Below the pieces are notes generated by a model. That model was not told the origin of the DNA. It ran no database searches and was given only the letters and a program-made list of their open reading frames with translations. Positions 31,606 to 42,440 of a stretch of DNA of 64,000 nt are shown piece after piece; the stretch's first letter is position 1; the number at the start of each line of letters is the position of its first letter. The stretch is taken from assembly GCA_964036275.1 (NCBI GenBank), contig OZ038434.1:25651413-25715412 (forward strand). Reading direction: 5' to 3'. The translations under genes and the position numbers were made by a program. The DNA comes from Litoditis marina (lineage: Eukaryota > Nematoda > Chromadorea > Rhabditida > Rhabditidae).

Positions 31606-34600
31606 TTACTGTATGTACAGTCGAATGAGCTGTTGATTTGTAGCTGGCAGGCCGGTCACAGGACAGCTGGAAACGCAAACGTACATTTTAACATTTTGAA
31701 ATATTTTGATTTTTTCTGCAGTTCCACAGTTTTGTCATTAGCATTGGTATCTCTCCCAGAAACGAAAAAAACTTCTTGAATAAGTTGGTTTTACAACCTA
31801 TTGGAATGTTTTTCAAACATGTAACATTTCATTGACACTCTGAGCATCTAACTGAGAATTACGAGAAGTGAAACGTAGCAAACAAAACACACCAGTTCGA
31901 GTTCATGAACGACAACCATTTTGGATGGTGAGAAATTTACACAGATATTATTAGTTAAGCTTGTTCAAAAAGTATTGACGCCTCGTGCGAGTCACTAGCA
32001 AACACGTTAGTTCACGTGTCTCATTATCACATTGTCATCTCACGGATGCTCCCTTTCGCTCACCTTTTATTATAAAATAAAATTGAATGATACTCATTCT
32101 CACCTTCTGTGTGACCTCACGTGACCTTCGATGCACGTGTAACAGAACACGTAACCGGAAACGGAAAGGGCCGTGTCGTTCGTTCGTCTTTTCATGCAAA
32201 TCGGGCATTTGTGAGTTTCCAAGGACTGCACGTGAGACTCATTCAATAACTGGAAAGTGGAATTTTTTTGTTTCGTAACATTGTTCGTTAAATCGTTCAC
32301 ACCGAGAAATGAAGAAAATTTTCTTGAAGAATATCTATGGAGACGATTTTTCATTTGAAAACCGTCATTCCAAAGCTGTACTGCTTATAGTAGGTGCCGA
32401 ATTTATAAACTTCAGTCTCTCGCTGGAATCGAACCTGCGAGCAAAAGATTGGTGGCAGGGCGTCATTCACTGCGCTACTTGAGCAGCATAACTGACATAC
32501 TTTGGAATCAAAGACATGTGTGCGTACACAGCGGAAAGTGAGATATACAGTAGCCTCTCGCCTTTCCATTGGCGACGACTATATTGTAGGAGTTAATGTA
32601 GGAGTAGACAGAATGTTATGAAGTAACCTTATGATAGTTGATTCCCCGTTACAACTAGTGTTCGAAAATATTTTCGACAGACTTGAAGTTTACACTAGAA
32701 AACCGTCATTGGAAACTTCGAATGCGTACTGTAGGAGTCTCATTACAAATGGTTTTGACTACACTAACCTTATGAGGTGGTGGCGGTACTTTCCAATGCT
32801 CTTTAATAATTATGTTTCCAGTAAAAACAATTCTCGATTCTAACAAATGCACAATCATTATCAAAATATGGTCATATTTAGCGAGTTCTAGTCGTGTTTT
32901 GTGGCAGTGGGGGTTCTTTCCGCCTTGTCTTCATATTTCTCAGATGGGTTCAACTAATAATGACCAACCCCCGAGAACAACACCAAAATCGTCTTGAATC
33001 AGGGTCGAAACGATTCTCAGTAGCACCTCTCATTGAGCACATACTAATCTGATAAGTAATATAAATAATATAATAAACAAAATCACCTTATGAGGTGGTG
33101 GCGGTACTTTCCAGTCCGCGTTCGATTTCTTCAACTGAGCCCCGAAGTCACTGTTGTACATGAAATCGATGAATTGGACGAAAAACAGTCCATATCCGAA
33201 GAGACGAGAACAGACTCCGGGAAGACTCATGAGGAAACGCCAGAGACGGTTGACGATACTGAAATTGTTGTTTCAAATAAAAGTTAATAGGTTTTTCCAT
33301 ATATGTTCATTATATCTGAACTTCTAGAATAGAGTTTAATACAGGGCCCTTGTGGAAAGTTTTGTCGGTTAGTTGAATAGTCAGAATGACTTAGCAGGAA
33401 ACGCCAGAGACGGTTGCTGATACTGAAAAAGACATTATAGAAAAGACTGCACGTGAGCTGTTTGATCTCAATGAACGTCAGTTTTCAAATACTAACCGAA
33501 AATCAAAGGGATCAAACTACAAACACAGCGCAACAAACATCGTTTAGGCAGAAAGCGAACCCTCTTCTCAGCCCCGGAAGACTCAGGAGGACACGCCAAA
33601 GACGGTTAATGGTACTAAAAAGTTTGTTTCTGAATATAAGCTCTCAGGCTTTTCCCATTTAAGTTAATTCTATCTCAACTTCTCGGTAGAATAGAGTTGA
33701 AACGGGACCCCAGTGAAAAGTTATGTCGGTCAGTTGAATACTCAGAAAAATCTGGAATGCAACGCCAGAGTCGGTTCGGGATGCTGGAAAAAAGTTTATT
33801 TTTCATCTAAATCATATTCATTATTTTGATTATACCCTATCTCAACTACAATGAAATAGAGGTGTACTGATTGAATGTTCACGTGAAAAAAAAGACAGAG
33901 ACGGCTCAGGATGCTGGGAAAGGCTTCAATCATAGTACCAAGTATTAGTTGTAGTTTGTTCTAGATGAACGCCGTAATTTGTGAACTTTGACCGAAAAAC
34001 AACGGGATCAAACTACAAATGCAGTGAAATACATAAACCATGTAGGATTGCCTTGCATAGAGCTAATCCAAGTATCGGAACATTTCACGTTCAGTAATCA
34101 CTAAAAAATCTTGTTTTTGTTTCTGTTGTTCAAAGTATCTGACTCTAAAAAAAACAGATTGCAGCTGAGAGTCAAAGCAAAGACAACACACTGAGTTCTG
34201 AGCCAAAAATATTGTATTTTCAGAAGAACTGTTTGTACAAAACATACAAAACAAAACAAGGTTTATTCCTTCTCTTCTTTCTATATCTCATTTACACTAT
34301 GTGACTCTAAATGTATGGATTAGGAAGATGAATTCTGTTTTTGACCTACCCGGACTGCTGCAGATGCATGGGAATAGCGTCGAAGGCGGCCAAATCCTCT
34401 GGCGTCAGTTTCTGTAGTCGGACTCCGGCGAAGTAGAGAAGAGGAGAATGGATACTACTTCGGTTGATCATGTATCTAAAATATTGAAATTTGTTTTTCG
34501 AAATTCTTGTGGACATACTGGACGGAATGATGTAAATAACATAGTTCTTGAGAGTTCTCTGTTAAAGAAAAAGTTTACTTTCATAACAAGTTTGTCATTA

Positions 34601-37600
34601 CTAACCTAATTAGAAGCGTGTAAGAGGTAGTCAGCCATGTTTGCCTAGGTGGTAATTACTCCCGATCTACTCAGGCGTAATGTTATGAAGACTGAAGGTA
34701 TTGGAAAAATAGTAATCGCAACGAAAAAAAATGTCCTGAAAATAAGGTCGAGTAGTGTAATACAGAAATACTCACGCAATTTGAAGTATCGTGGAAAGTC
34801 CTGATAAAATGCGCTTGATCCACGGCCAAGCAAGAATGAACAGTTGGATCAAACGAGACTTCAAATTCTGGAAATAGGAAATACAAATAATATAGACCAA
34901 TAATCCTGGGTTTGAATTCGGAACAAGCTGAAGATATCGGAGAAATTGTGTAGTATCAAAGTGAGCAAAACATCTGTTTAAGCACTAAAAGACTGATAAA
35001 TTTCGTCCACTGTAACATTGGCTCAAAATAGACTAGTGAGTGCCAAATATAGCATCCTTAAAGGGGGGCTGCACTGAATATTCGAATAAAAGATCGAACT
35101 GAGACTATTCGAAATTAGTTTTCTCACTGGAATGTCGAATTCAAGGCTGTATTTTTGAAATTTCACTGTTTTTTTTGCTTGCTGTCAGAGACGCAGAGAA
35201 TGATTTGGAGTGAATAAATATTGATTGCGCGCACTTCTCTGACTCTCGTGCCTTTTCGAATAACGCCGTTAGCCAAATTCGGCATTCAATGAAGCCGTCC
35301 TTCAAGCGAACGAGTGAAATGAAGAGCACCTGTCCGGTCATTTGTGCATTTCTCATTCTCTCCTTCAATCGTTCGTGCATAACATCCAATTTATCGTGCA
35401 CATACGGCCAGAGAACCTGCAAATAATCAGGTTCACGCTCAACAATTCAAATGAAAAACAATTTGAACTATTTAAACTAAATCACAGAACTCTCACATAC
35501 AACTCTAACAAAGCAGATTAAACATTATTCAGTATTCACAAAGGTAACGAGAGTGTAACATATCTGTTGATTGGTGTTTTTATTGCAATAAAATTGTTTA
35601 CGAGTTGTATGAATCATTAATTTGAGCATGTGAATAATCCAACTCACGAGCACTGCGAGGGATCGAACCCGGTTTGGTAGGTCCGTAGGCGGAGAGAGGG
35701 TCCGCTGCGCCACACGCTTCATACCATAGAAGTTTTCGGCAAAGGAAGCACCTATAAAAAGAGTACAAAGGAGCGGTTTACGGAAGTACCCCAATGTGCC
35801 GGCTTGATAATAGTTATCTCCAAACTTGAGACAAAATATGGTATCAAAGTACCGGAACAGTTTGAAAAACTTCGAAAACTGAGAATTTCTCATAGTTGGA
35901 TTCAGAAAAGGATAGTTCGTGAAAGTGTCGTACCATTGAGAAAAAAAAGCAGTAAAACGTGAGATATTGAGGAACATACCGTATTTGCTCAGGTATTGAT
36001 TTTGTAGAGCGAGATCGAAAAGAAGGTACAGTTCATCATAATAGCGGTGGGCAGTGGCGAATCGATGGGGTTTCAGAATGGACAAATACTGAAAAGAATA
36101 TTTTTTCTCCTATATAATTCCTAAAGCTCATCAGAGCGTTGTTTGAATAATCTAGAAAACCGTAGGCAATAAGCACTTCGGGTCCTATGAAACTTTAAAA
36201 AATAGACTTAAAGGAGACTGGAACACAACTTGAGCAGAGGTTTTGTTTCGGCCTGATTTTCACTGTATTGAGATCAGAGAGCACAAATTACTCGTATATT
36301 AGTTTGATCAGTCCGCGTTACATTCACATGACAATGCCGCGCGACACGCAACGCGTCCAATCAAAAGTAGGATACAACGGCTTTACGAGAGATCATGTTG
36401 CTCTCCGGTCTACCTTAAAATCCTTTGGGAATGTTGGTGAACTCTTTTTCACAGGGATTGTGTATCTAGTATTTGGTTTATGTGTGTGTTCCGAAAACGT
36501 TTGTTTGTTTTGGTTTCCGTGAAAAACATCCGTATCTTGTATTTGTACCATAAACACTTGTTCGAACCGTTATGTGAAGTAGTTTTACGTTTTCGCAAAC
36601 ACACGTTTTATGTGCATCATAAAAAAGCACATAAACGTAGTTTTGCGAAGTATTAGTTCTTAAAACAAGTGATATCTGTCCAAGAGTTATAAAAACGTGA
36701 TAGCTATAGTCTTTCAGTTCTTGAATAATGTAATTTCAATTAAAAGTTACAACATTCAGAAATGTAATTCATCTCCAAGAGTCATAAAAACTTGTTAGCT
36801 GTAGTTTTTCAGTTCTCGAAAAATGTGATTTCAATCGATAAGCATCTTTAGTACATGTACTTCACGTGATATTATCTGGCGGGGTAATAGACTGCAGATA
36901 GAATAGGTAACTGCAGATACACTGCTGTTTTTAACTGAATTGAGATCAGAGAGCACAAATAACTCGTATATTAGTTTGGTTAGTCCACGTGACATTCACA
37001 CGCAACGCGTCTAATCAAAAGTAGGATACAGCAGCTTTTCGAGAAACTATGTTGTTTTCCGGTCTCCTTTAAAGACGTGTACAGTATCATGCAGCATTTC
37101 TTTGAGCGCCTTCTATATACGTATAAGGCACGATTGGCCGATACGGGGTATGTTGCCCTACTCAGAACAAGCGTCGTTGCAAAACAGTAAATTACTGTTT
37201 ATACAGCGTGGCTGTCAGTTATATATATTGATTTGCCCTCTCGTCGTCTGACGTCTCTTCGGGGCGCAATATATCTCTAGATTAGTTGCAATACAGCTTC
37301 GACCAAACGCGAATTTGTAATTAACAGGCTATGGTCTAAGTACGCCTCCTAAGGTACGATTCGCCGATACGGGGTATGTTGCCCTACTCAGAACAAGCGT
37401 CGTTGCAAAACAGTAAATTACTGTTTATACAGCGTGGCTGTCAGTTATATATATTGATTTGCCCTCTCGTCGTCTGACGTCTCTTCGGGGCGCAATATAT
37501 CTCTAGATTAGTTGCAATACAGCTTCGACCAAACGCGAATTTGTAATTAACAGGCTATGGTCTAAGTACGCCTCCTAAGGTACGATTCGCCGATACGGGG

Positions 37601-38428
37601 TATGTTGCCCTACTCAGAACAAGCGTCGTTGCAAAACAGTAAATTACTGTTTATACAGCGTGGCTGTCAGTTATATATATTGATTTGCCCTCTCGTCGTC
37701 TGACGTCTCTTCGGGGCGCAATATATCTCTAGATTAGTTGCAATACAGCTTCGACCAAACGCGAATTTGTAATTAACAGGCTATGGTCTAAGTACGCCTC
37801 CTAAGGTACGATTCGCCGATACGGGGTATGTTGCCCTACTCAGAACAAGCGTCGTTGCAAAACAGTAAATTACTGTTTATACAGCGTGGCTGTCAGTTAT
37901 ATATATCGATTTGCCCTCTCGTCGTCTGACGTCTCTTTGGGGCGCAATATATCTCTAGATTGGTAGCAATACAGTTTCGACCAAACGCGAGTTTGTAATT
38001 AACAGGCTATGGTCTAAGTACGCCTCCTAAGGTACGACGGGGTATGTTGTCCCATCCCGCTGTGTTTGTAGTTTCATCCCGTTGTTTTCGACCGACATTC
38101 CTGAATTATGACGTGTGTCTTGATCAAACTATAACTACAACTCAGTCACTTCCTTTAGTCATAATTGGAGTTATTAGGAGAGAAACTGACTCTGATACGG
38201 TGACCGAGTGTTTCTTGTAACTTGATCACAATCCGCGCCATAGTCTATGATCTATATGGAAAATTATGAGATCAAACTACAAGAAAAACTCACTTTGATA
38301 AGATGACCGGCTGCAGGTTTCAGAGATTTCATGAGGGATTCCTGGGAGACGATGTCGAACACCGAGGGCTGTTCTCCCGTCTGGGCCATGTTACCCACGT
38401 GGGCCCCATGCAGAGCGGAATGGGACAT
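31606..38428 (-). CDS. prx-12: Peroxisome assembly protein PEX12 (RING peroxin), nine exons
   Basis: Exons: 38428-38294, 36088-35980, 35751-35648, 35416-35330, 34867-34776, 34475-34350, 33258-33087, 32249-32104, 31666-31606, all in phase; 343 aa (human PEX12 is 359). PEX12, with PEX2 and PEX10, forms the peroxisomal-membrane ubiquitin ligase that recycles the import receptor PEX5. Family landmarks run in order: [13 protein letters not shown] near residue 21, ENFYGMKR near 87, [10 protein letters not shown] near 117, [14 protein letters not shown] near 180, LTPEDL near 200, a hydrophobic segment [15 protein letters not shown] near 239, and PPPPHK near 270. The C-terminal RING has the reduced PEX12 pattern: C290, C293, C311, C314 (FCYTC) and C325 (CPVTG). 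Introns, especially 1, 6 and 7, are swollen with repeats. Confidence 0.95.
32388..32583 (-). mobile_element. tRNA-headed SINE, family S copy 2
   Basis: Reads on the minus strand from TATAGTCGTCGCCAATGG through ACTGTATATCTCAC and GTGTACGCACACATGTC to an A box (TAGCGCAGTGAATG) and a perfect B box GGTTCGATTCC, ending AAATTCGGCACC. Lies in prx-12 intron 7, in the same orientation as the gene. It is the only family S copy here with no family M MITE beside it. Confidence 0.8.
32762..32795 (-). repeat. Duplicate of the 3' end of prx-12 exon 7
   Basis: Repeats, over about 33 bases, the exon-7 end and donor at 33085-33118 (both contain CTTATGAGGTGGTGGCGGTA). The copy still has a GT donor, encodes the same VPPPPHK end and sits 320 bases inside the intron. 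Confidence 0.85.
33390..33925 (-). pseudogene. Serial decayed copies of the 5' part of prx-12 exon 7
   Basis: Four blocks at about 33394-33433, 33575-33620, 33757-33790 and 33893-33925 each read on the minus strand as an AG acceptor followed by a relative of the exon-7 start ([14 protein letters not shown]): [32 protein letters not shown] and ILSRLCLF. Upstream intron sequence is repeated with them (TTGTCGGTTAGTTGAATA and similar). Frames break soon after the conserved start. They lie in intron 6, upstream of the functional exon. Confidence 0.8.
36255..36420. repeat. Direct repeat C, copy 1
   Basis: Shares TTGAGATCAGAGAGCACAAA, ACTCGTATATTAGTTTG and CAATCAAAAGTAGGATACA-like blocks with 36925-37075. 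In prx-12 intron 1. Confidence 0.75.
36560..36840. repeat. Hairpin and short tandem duplication between direct repeats C
   Basis: AGTTTTACGTTTTCGCAAAC...TAAACGTAGTTTTGCGAAG folds back (about 36580-36655). Then two copies of a CCAAGAGT(T/C)ATAAAAAC...GTCTTTCAGTTCT-type unit follow (36678-36740 and 36775-36830). Confidence 0.55.
36925..37075. repeat. Direct repeat C, copy 2
   Basis: Second copy of 36255-36420, with a deletion around ACATTCACACGCAACGCGTC. The pair brackets about 500 bp, as flanking repeats of a small element would. Confidence 0.75.
37140..38035. repeat. 226-bp tandem array of MITE half-units
   Basis: The landmark GATACGGGGTATGTTGCCC recurs at 37140, 37366, 37592 and 37818, an exact 226-bp period, with a fifth truncated start near 38035. 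Each unit carries TACTCAGAACAAGCGTCGTT...CTGTCAGTTATATATA...GACGTCTCTTCGGGG...AACAGGCTATGGTCTAAGTA, which is the right half of the MITE at 14677-15203. Units 1-3 look identical; unit 4 has several substitutions. In prx-12 intron 1. Confidence 0.92.
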
Positions 38429-39487
38429 TTCTGGAAATATCGATTAAATGGGTGCAGGTAACGATAGCGAGAAAGTTTAGGTAACACAGAGCAGAGGTAA
38501 TCAATTGCAGGTTGGATTTGTAGTTGTAGTTCATTATTAGATTTGGAAAATTCACACGTTTGTGAGTAAAACGTGTTTGGAGATGAAATGTTGGGTGTAA
38601 AAACGACGAAAAGTATGCGAAGTTCATCAAATCAAGGAAACTTGAGAGCAGTTTCAAATAAATAAAACTATAGATTTAAAACTAACTATCTTTTCAAATC
38701 TAGTTTCAACACCCTCTACGCACTGAGCGCGATAATCAATTATTCATAATTAATTTCTTGTAATATAATAGACGTCAATAATCACGTAAAATGTGAAAAC
38801 CATCAGAATAAAACTTATCAAATCCTAATACGTTTAACGCGTTTCACGCGACATTGAATTGTACTAGCAATTCACATAAAATGTAAAATATCCTACAACG
38901 TCAAAAAAGTCAGCAAAACCGTATATAAAAAATTATAAAAAGTAATTGTCTTTACATGAGTTGTTTGAGTGGCGTCTTATCATACAAGACAATTCGATTG
39001 ATTGGACGGGTCAGAGAAAGCTAGAGAGTGTGCAAAATGAGGAGACGCGGGCGAGGAAGGTCGAGCCATTTTAGCATGGGTTCGAGTACGGAAATCGAGT
39101 GATAACAGGTGTTCCGGATTGCTTTTCCGGTTTCTATAAATTTCACCGACACAAAAAATTGAAACATAGCCCCTCTATTATGTATGGGATTTAGCATAAA
39201 ACAACTGAAATAGTGAATTAAAATCTGGAAGTAGTAATTTTGAATGAAAGTAGAACTATGAACATTATTTATGTGGTAGCTAGAAATGTTTTACGAATAG
39301 ACTTCTTCTACGTGTTCACAAAATGACAATATTGATAACCCGAGACGAGCAGAGGTTCAGTCACTACATTGTAGTTTGAGTACCAAACATCATGATGCGT
39401 TGCAACAGCAACCGGAACTGAATATTGAATTCGGAAACGTAATGAAACAGATTCATTTGTTGCAGGTTGATGACAGCCCAGTAATAT
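38429..39487. other. Upstream region of prx-12
   Basis: Presumed promoter side of prx-12 on the minus strand. No TATA-like element or upstream exon could be identified. 38750-38900 has several CACGTAAA/ACGTGAAA-type motifs common across the window. No other gene seen. Confidence 0.4.
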
Positions 39488-39718
39488 GGTCGTATTTTGT
39501 AAGCTCACATAGCCGTAAGCTATTTGAGCTAAATTTCAATAATCGAATTCTAATTCAGTTTACGAACATTTGATTATATTTTCTGCTAATTAAACGATAG
39601 TTTGCTAGTTTTACATAGCAATAAACATTTCAAAATAGGTAAGAGAGTAGTTTATAGTACGTCAATTGAATTTTGCTCAAATAGCTTACCCGGCTATTTG
39701 AGCTTACAAAATACGACC
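39488..39718. mobile_element. Inverted-repeat MITE
   Basis: The left arm starting GGTCGTATTTTGTAAGCTCA is mirrored by the right arm ending GAGCTTACAAAATACGACC. GCTATTTGAGCT and ATTGAATTTTG also pair. About 231 bp, no ORF. Confidence 0.8.
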
Positions 39719-40164
39719 ACTGAAATGTACTTGGATGAAACTACAAACATGTTGCGTTGGAAAAGTTTTCTGTGTCTGCCCTTTCCTCTTCACAACGTAC
39801 ATCTCGATTTTTGGTATTTTTCTCAAAGGTTTCCTAGTTTTTCCAATCGTACTATTTTAGTTTGTGAACTGTATATCTACGTTTCTCATCATTCAGTCGA
39901 ATGAACACTGTGAGAAGCGTGAGCACATTGTTCTAACCAGACATATGGGGGCATAGGTATGTATTTGCAGAGGGACAATGAACTACAAATGACCAAACTA
40001 CAAAATCATCGACAAAGACTTCTCTATTCAGATTATTATCTGCTCCCATTTCCAGGTTTTGTTGTGCATCCTCAAAAGTGTGAGCATACCAAAATTGTTA
40101 TATTTATTAAAAACAAAATTTGTCACTAAGACTTTTTGGATGTTATTATGGAAATATGTGCTCA

Positions 40165-40420
40165 GTGAAAGGTGCCGCTCAAAATCGTTTCGACCCTGAT
40201 TCAAGACGGTTTTGGTGTTGTTCTCAGAGGGTTGGGTCATCATCAGTTGAACCCCTCTGAGAACTTGAAAAACAGGACGATTTATGCCATTTTTACTCAT
40301 TCTTCGTCAGAAGACGATGGTAAGGCTTCTCGTCCTGTTTCTCAAGTTCTCAGAGAATCAGCAACAGAGGGGAGAATCAGTACACATTCTCGCAACATTT
40401 GAGTGTCAAAGGGCAGGGTT
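40165..40420. mobile_element. Foldback repeat (partner fragment at 32925-33050)
   Basis: CCCCTCTGAGAACTTGAAAA...CAGGACG is followed 60 bases later by CGTCCTGTTTCTCAAGTTCT, a foldback. The left portion (GTGCTCAGTGAAAGGTGCC, CGTTTCGACCCTGATTCAAG) is present in inverted orientation in the prx-12 intron at 32925-33050 and partly near 9960-10015. Confidence 0.7.
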
Positions 40421-40494
40421 GAGTCAGACGCCGCGCGACAGATTTCAGTCAAAACATTCAATTGTACAACCGTTTTCCACTACTATTTGCCCAT

Positions 40495-40945
40495 CAATCT
40501 TTTTTCCAATTAAAACACATACATTGTTTCTCTCACCCTTTTTTTCGTGCGAAAATTTGCTCATGAACTTTCATACACAAAGTTACTAGATGTGAGAAAC
40601 AGCGTTTGAATTGACTTCTTCAAACCCGAAAGTTCATGAAGTTAATGAGTTTTCTAGTTTTCTGATTCTCTAGAATTTCATTTGTCCAAACTTTTTATTG
40701 TCCCTTATCGATAAAAAGTACAATTTCTAAAAATCAATCGCGCGTTGTATTTGCTAAGGTAATCATAGATTGCTTTACACTTAGGTCAAATCCTTTTCTA
40801 TATTCTTGAAAGATGTCAAGTCCAACTCAAGAATTCCTTATTTCAATTCATATGTATTTGGATGAATCTGTCAACCAACACCTTTCTGCCATTTATAAGT
40901 GTTTGTGGGTGTAGACACCACTTGAAAGTGCATATATCACTTTGG
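40495..40945. repeat. Large direct repeat D, copy 1
   Basis: About 450 bp aligning with 41960-42440. Shared blocks: AACAGCGTTTGAATT, TTCTTCAAACCCGAAAGTTC, AATCAATCGCGCGTTGTATT, ATCATAGATTGCTTTACACT and GCATATATCACTTTGGTGG. A third, shorter relative of the last block lies near 42715. Confidence 0.85.
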
Positions 40946-41340
40946 TGGTTTAGTTGTTGCTTTTTGCGTTTGCCAAACGCACGTTGTCTTTCTTTTGCAT
41001 AATCGTACTGTTCAAGTATGAAGTCAGGTAGAACTCTGGTTTCATACATGAGTTGATAACCTTCGCTTTGTGGAGTAACGGGACTTATCTCTTTACATTC
41101 TACTGTTCAACAGTCCTTGGAGTTTTTTCTGTACTCTTTCATTTTTTACATAAACATTTCTTTCTCAATAAGCATATTATAATGTTGCCTTTCTAGCGCA
41201 ACGCGTTTAGTGAGTGTTTGGTCCGCATGACGGTAAAGTAACTCAACTGTATTGCCCACGATTACAATATATATCCCTGAAAAACCAGGTAATTCTGAAA
41301 TGTCCCAATTATTGACACTCTCCACCTTTTCAAGACGCAA
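40843..41340 (-). pseudogene. Degenerate coding remnant of an unidentified mobile element
   Basis: Two adjacent minus-strand open stretches (41340-41146 and 41049-40843) have protein-like composition, e.g. NWDISELPGFSGIYIVIVGN and LERQHYNMLIEKEMF, then RKKQQLNHQSD and GRKVLVDRFIQIHM. They lie between and within copies of direct repeat D, and a diverged copy of part of the region recurs at 42280-43140 with stops. I could not assign a family. Confidence 0.4.
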
Positions 41341-41564
41341 TTTTCTGTAGCATGATTGCGAAGACGTTACTGCTGCAGGGATTTGTGAGATTTCACAATT
41401 TTGATCGACTGGTATGTCATTCCTAGTCTAACATAACAACTACTCCAGTACACGGGGGTGGAACGGAACCTTCATGAATAAGGTTTTTGCAAGAACAGTT
41501 GAACAAGAAACTAATGGGTTAGTACAAAAAATATCACTATTTGCACTTTCGAGGCTACTGTCCT

Positions 41565-41571
<7 letters not shown>

Positions 41572-41658
<87 letters not shown>
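41572..41658. repeat. (CT)n microsatellite
   Basis: About 43 uninterrupted CT repeats preceded by a C-run. Confidence 0.95.
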
Positions 41659-41660
<2 letters not shown>

Positions 41661-41959
41661 AAACCTCTCGCCTCTAAAAACAGTTTCAGTTCAGCTATCA
41701 GGGGGGAAGACTCTGAGATTCTTGTGGCGTTCGTTGTGATGAATTCAGGCCGACCGGTCGAAAGGCGTGTTTCTGGGCTCCGAATTTAAACTGAAATTTT
41801 TGGTCAAAACGTTTTGAGTGTGTTCGAGAAGCTCTGACCTGCAGTGATGTACTATATTGTAATTGTAGATTAAGTTGAGCAACCACGCGAGAAAGTTAAC
41901 AACTCGTGACTAACGACATGGTGCACCCAACCAAACATACTACATTTATTGTTGTTTAT

Positions 41960-42440
41960 AAACGTTTATTTCAACTTGAAACACATACAATTTTTCTCTC
42001 ATTTCTGCGAACTTATTGCTCATGAGCTTTTAAACACAAAGTTCCTAATTGTGAAAACAGCGTTTGAATTTACTTCTTCAAACCCGAAAGTTCAATAAGT
42101 TAATTTGTTTTTTAGTTTTCTAATTTTCTAGAAGAGCGTTTCAATTGTCCAAACTAGTTATTATTCCCTACCGATTAAAAAGTACAAATTCTGAAAATCA
42201 ATCGCGCGTTGTATTTGCTAAGATAATCATAGATTGCTTTACACTTGAGAACTTGAGTCAAAACTCTTCTCTTTTCCAGAAAGATAGCGAATCCCAAACT
42301 CCGTATTTTTGTTCCAAATCATATGTACTTGGATGAATCTATCAACCAACAACTTTTTGTCATTTATAAGTGTTTTTGCGTGTAAACACCATTTGAAAAT
42401 CAGAGTGCATATATCACTTTGGTGGATTATTTATTTCGCC
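41960..42440. repeat. Large direct repeat D, copy 2
   Basis: Second copy of 40495-40945, same orientation, about 1.45 kb apart, roughly 80% similar by eye with indels. The minus-strand frame present in copy 1 is interrupted by stops here. Confidence 0.85.

Noticed and set aside
35141..35329. Read-through of prx-12 exon 4 (continuing [12 protein letters not shown]...)
   Set aside because: The donor after MTGQ gives the spacing expected between PEX12 segments and joins in phase to the next family-matching exon; the continuation has no counterpart in the family.
35648..35751. A tRNA- or SINE-like sequence on the minus strand with good A (TGGCGCAGCGG) and B (GGTTCGATCCC) boxes
   Set aside because: It lies inside prx-12 exon 3. 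The reading frame through it ([10 protein letters not shown], then VLWPYV) aligns with the PEX12 family at the right place, and the acceptor ends do not pair, so the boxes look coincidental.
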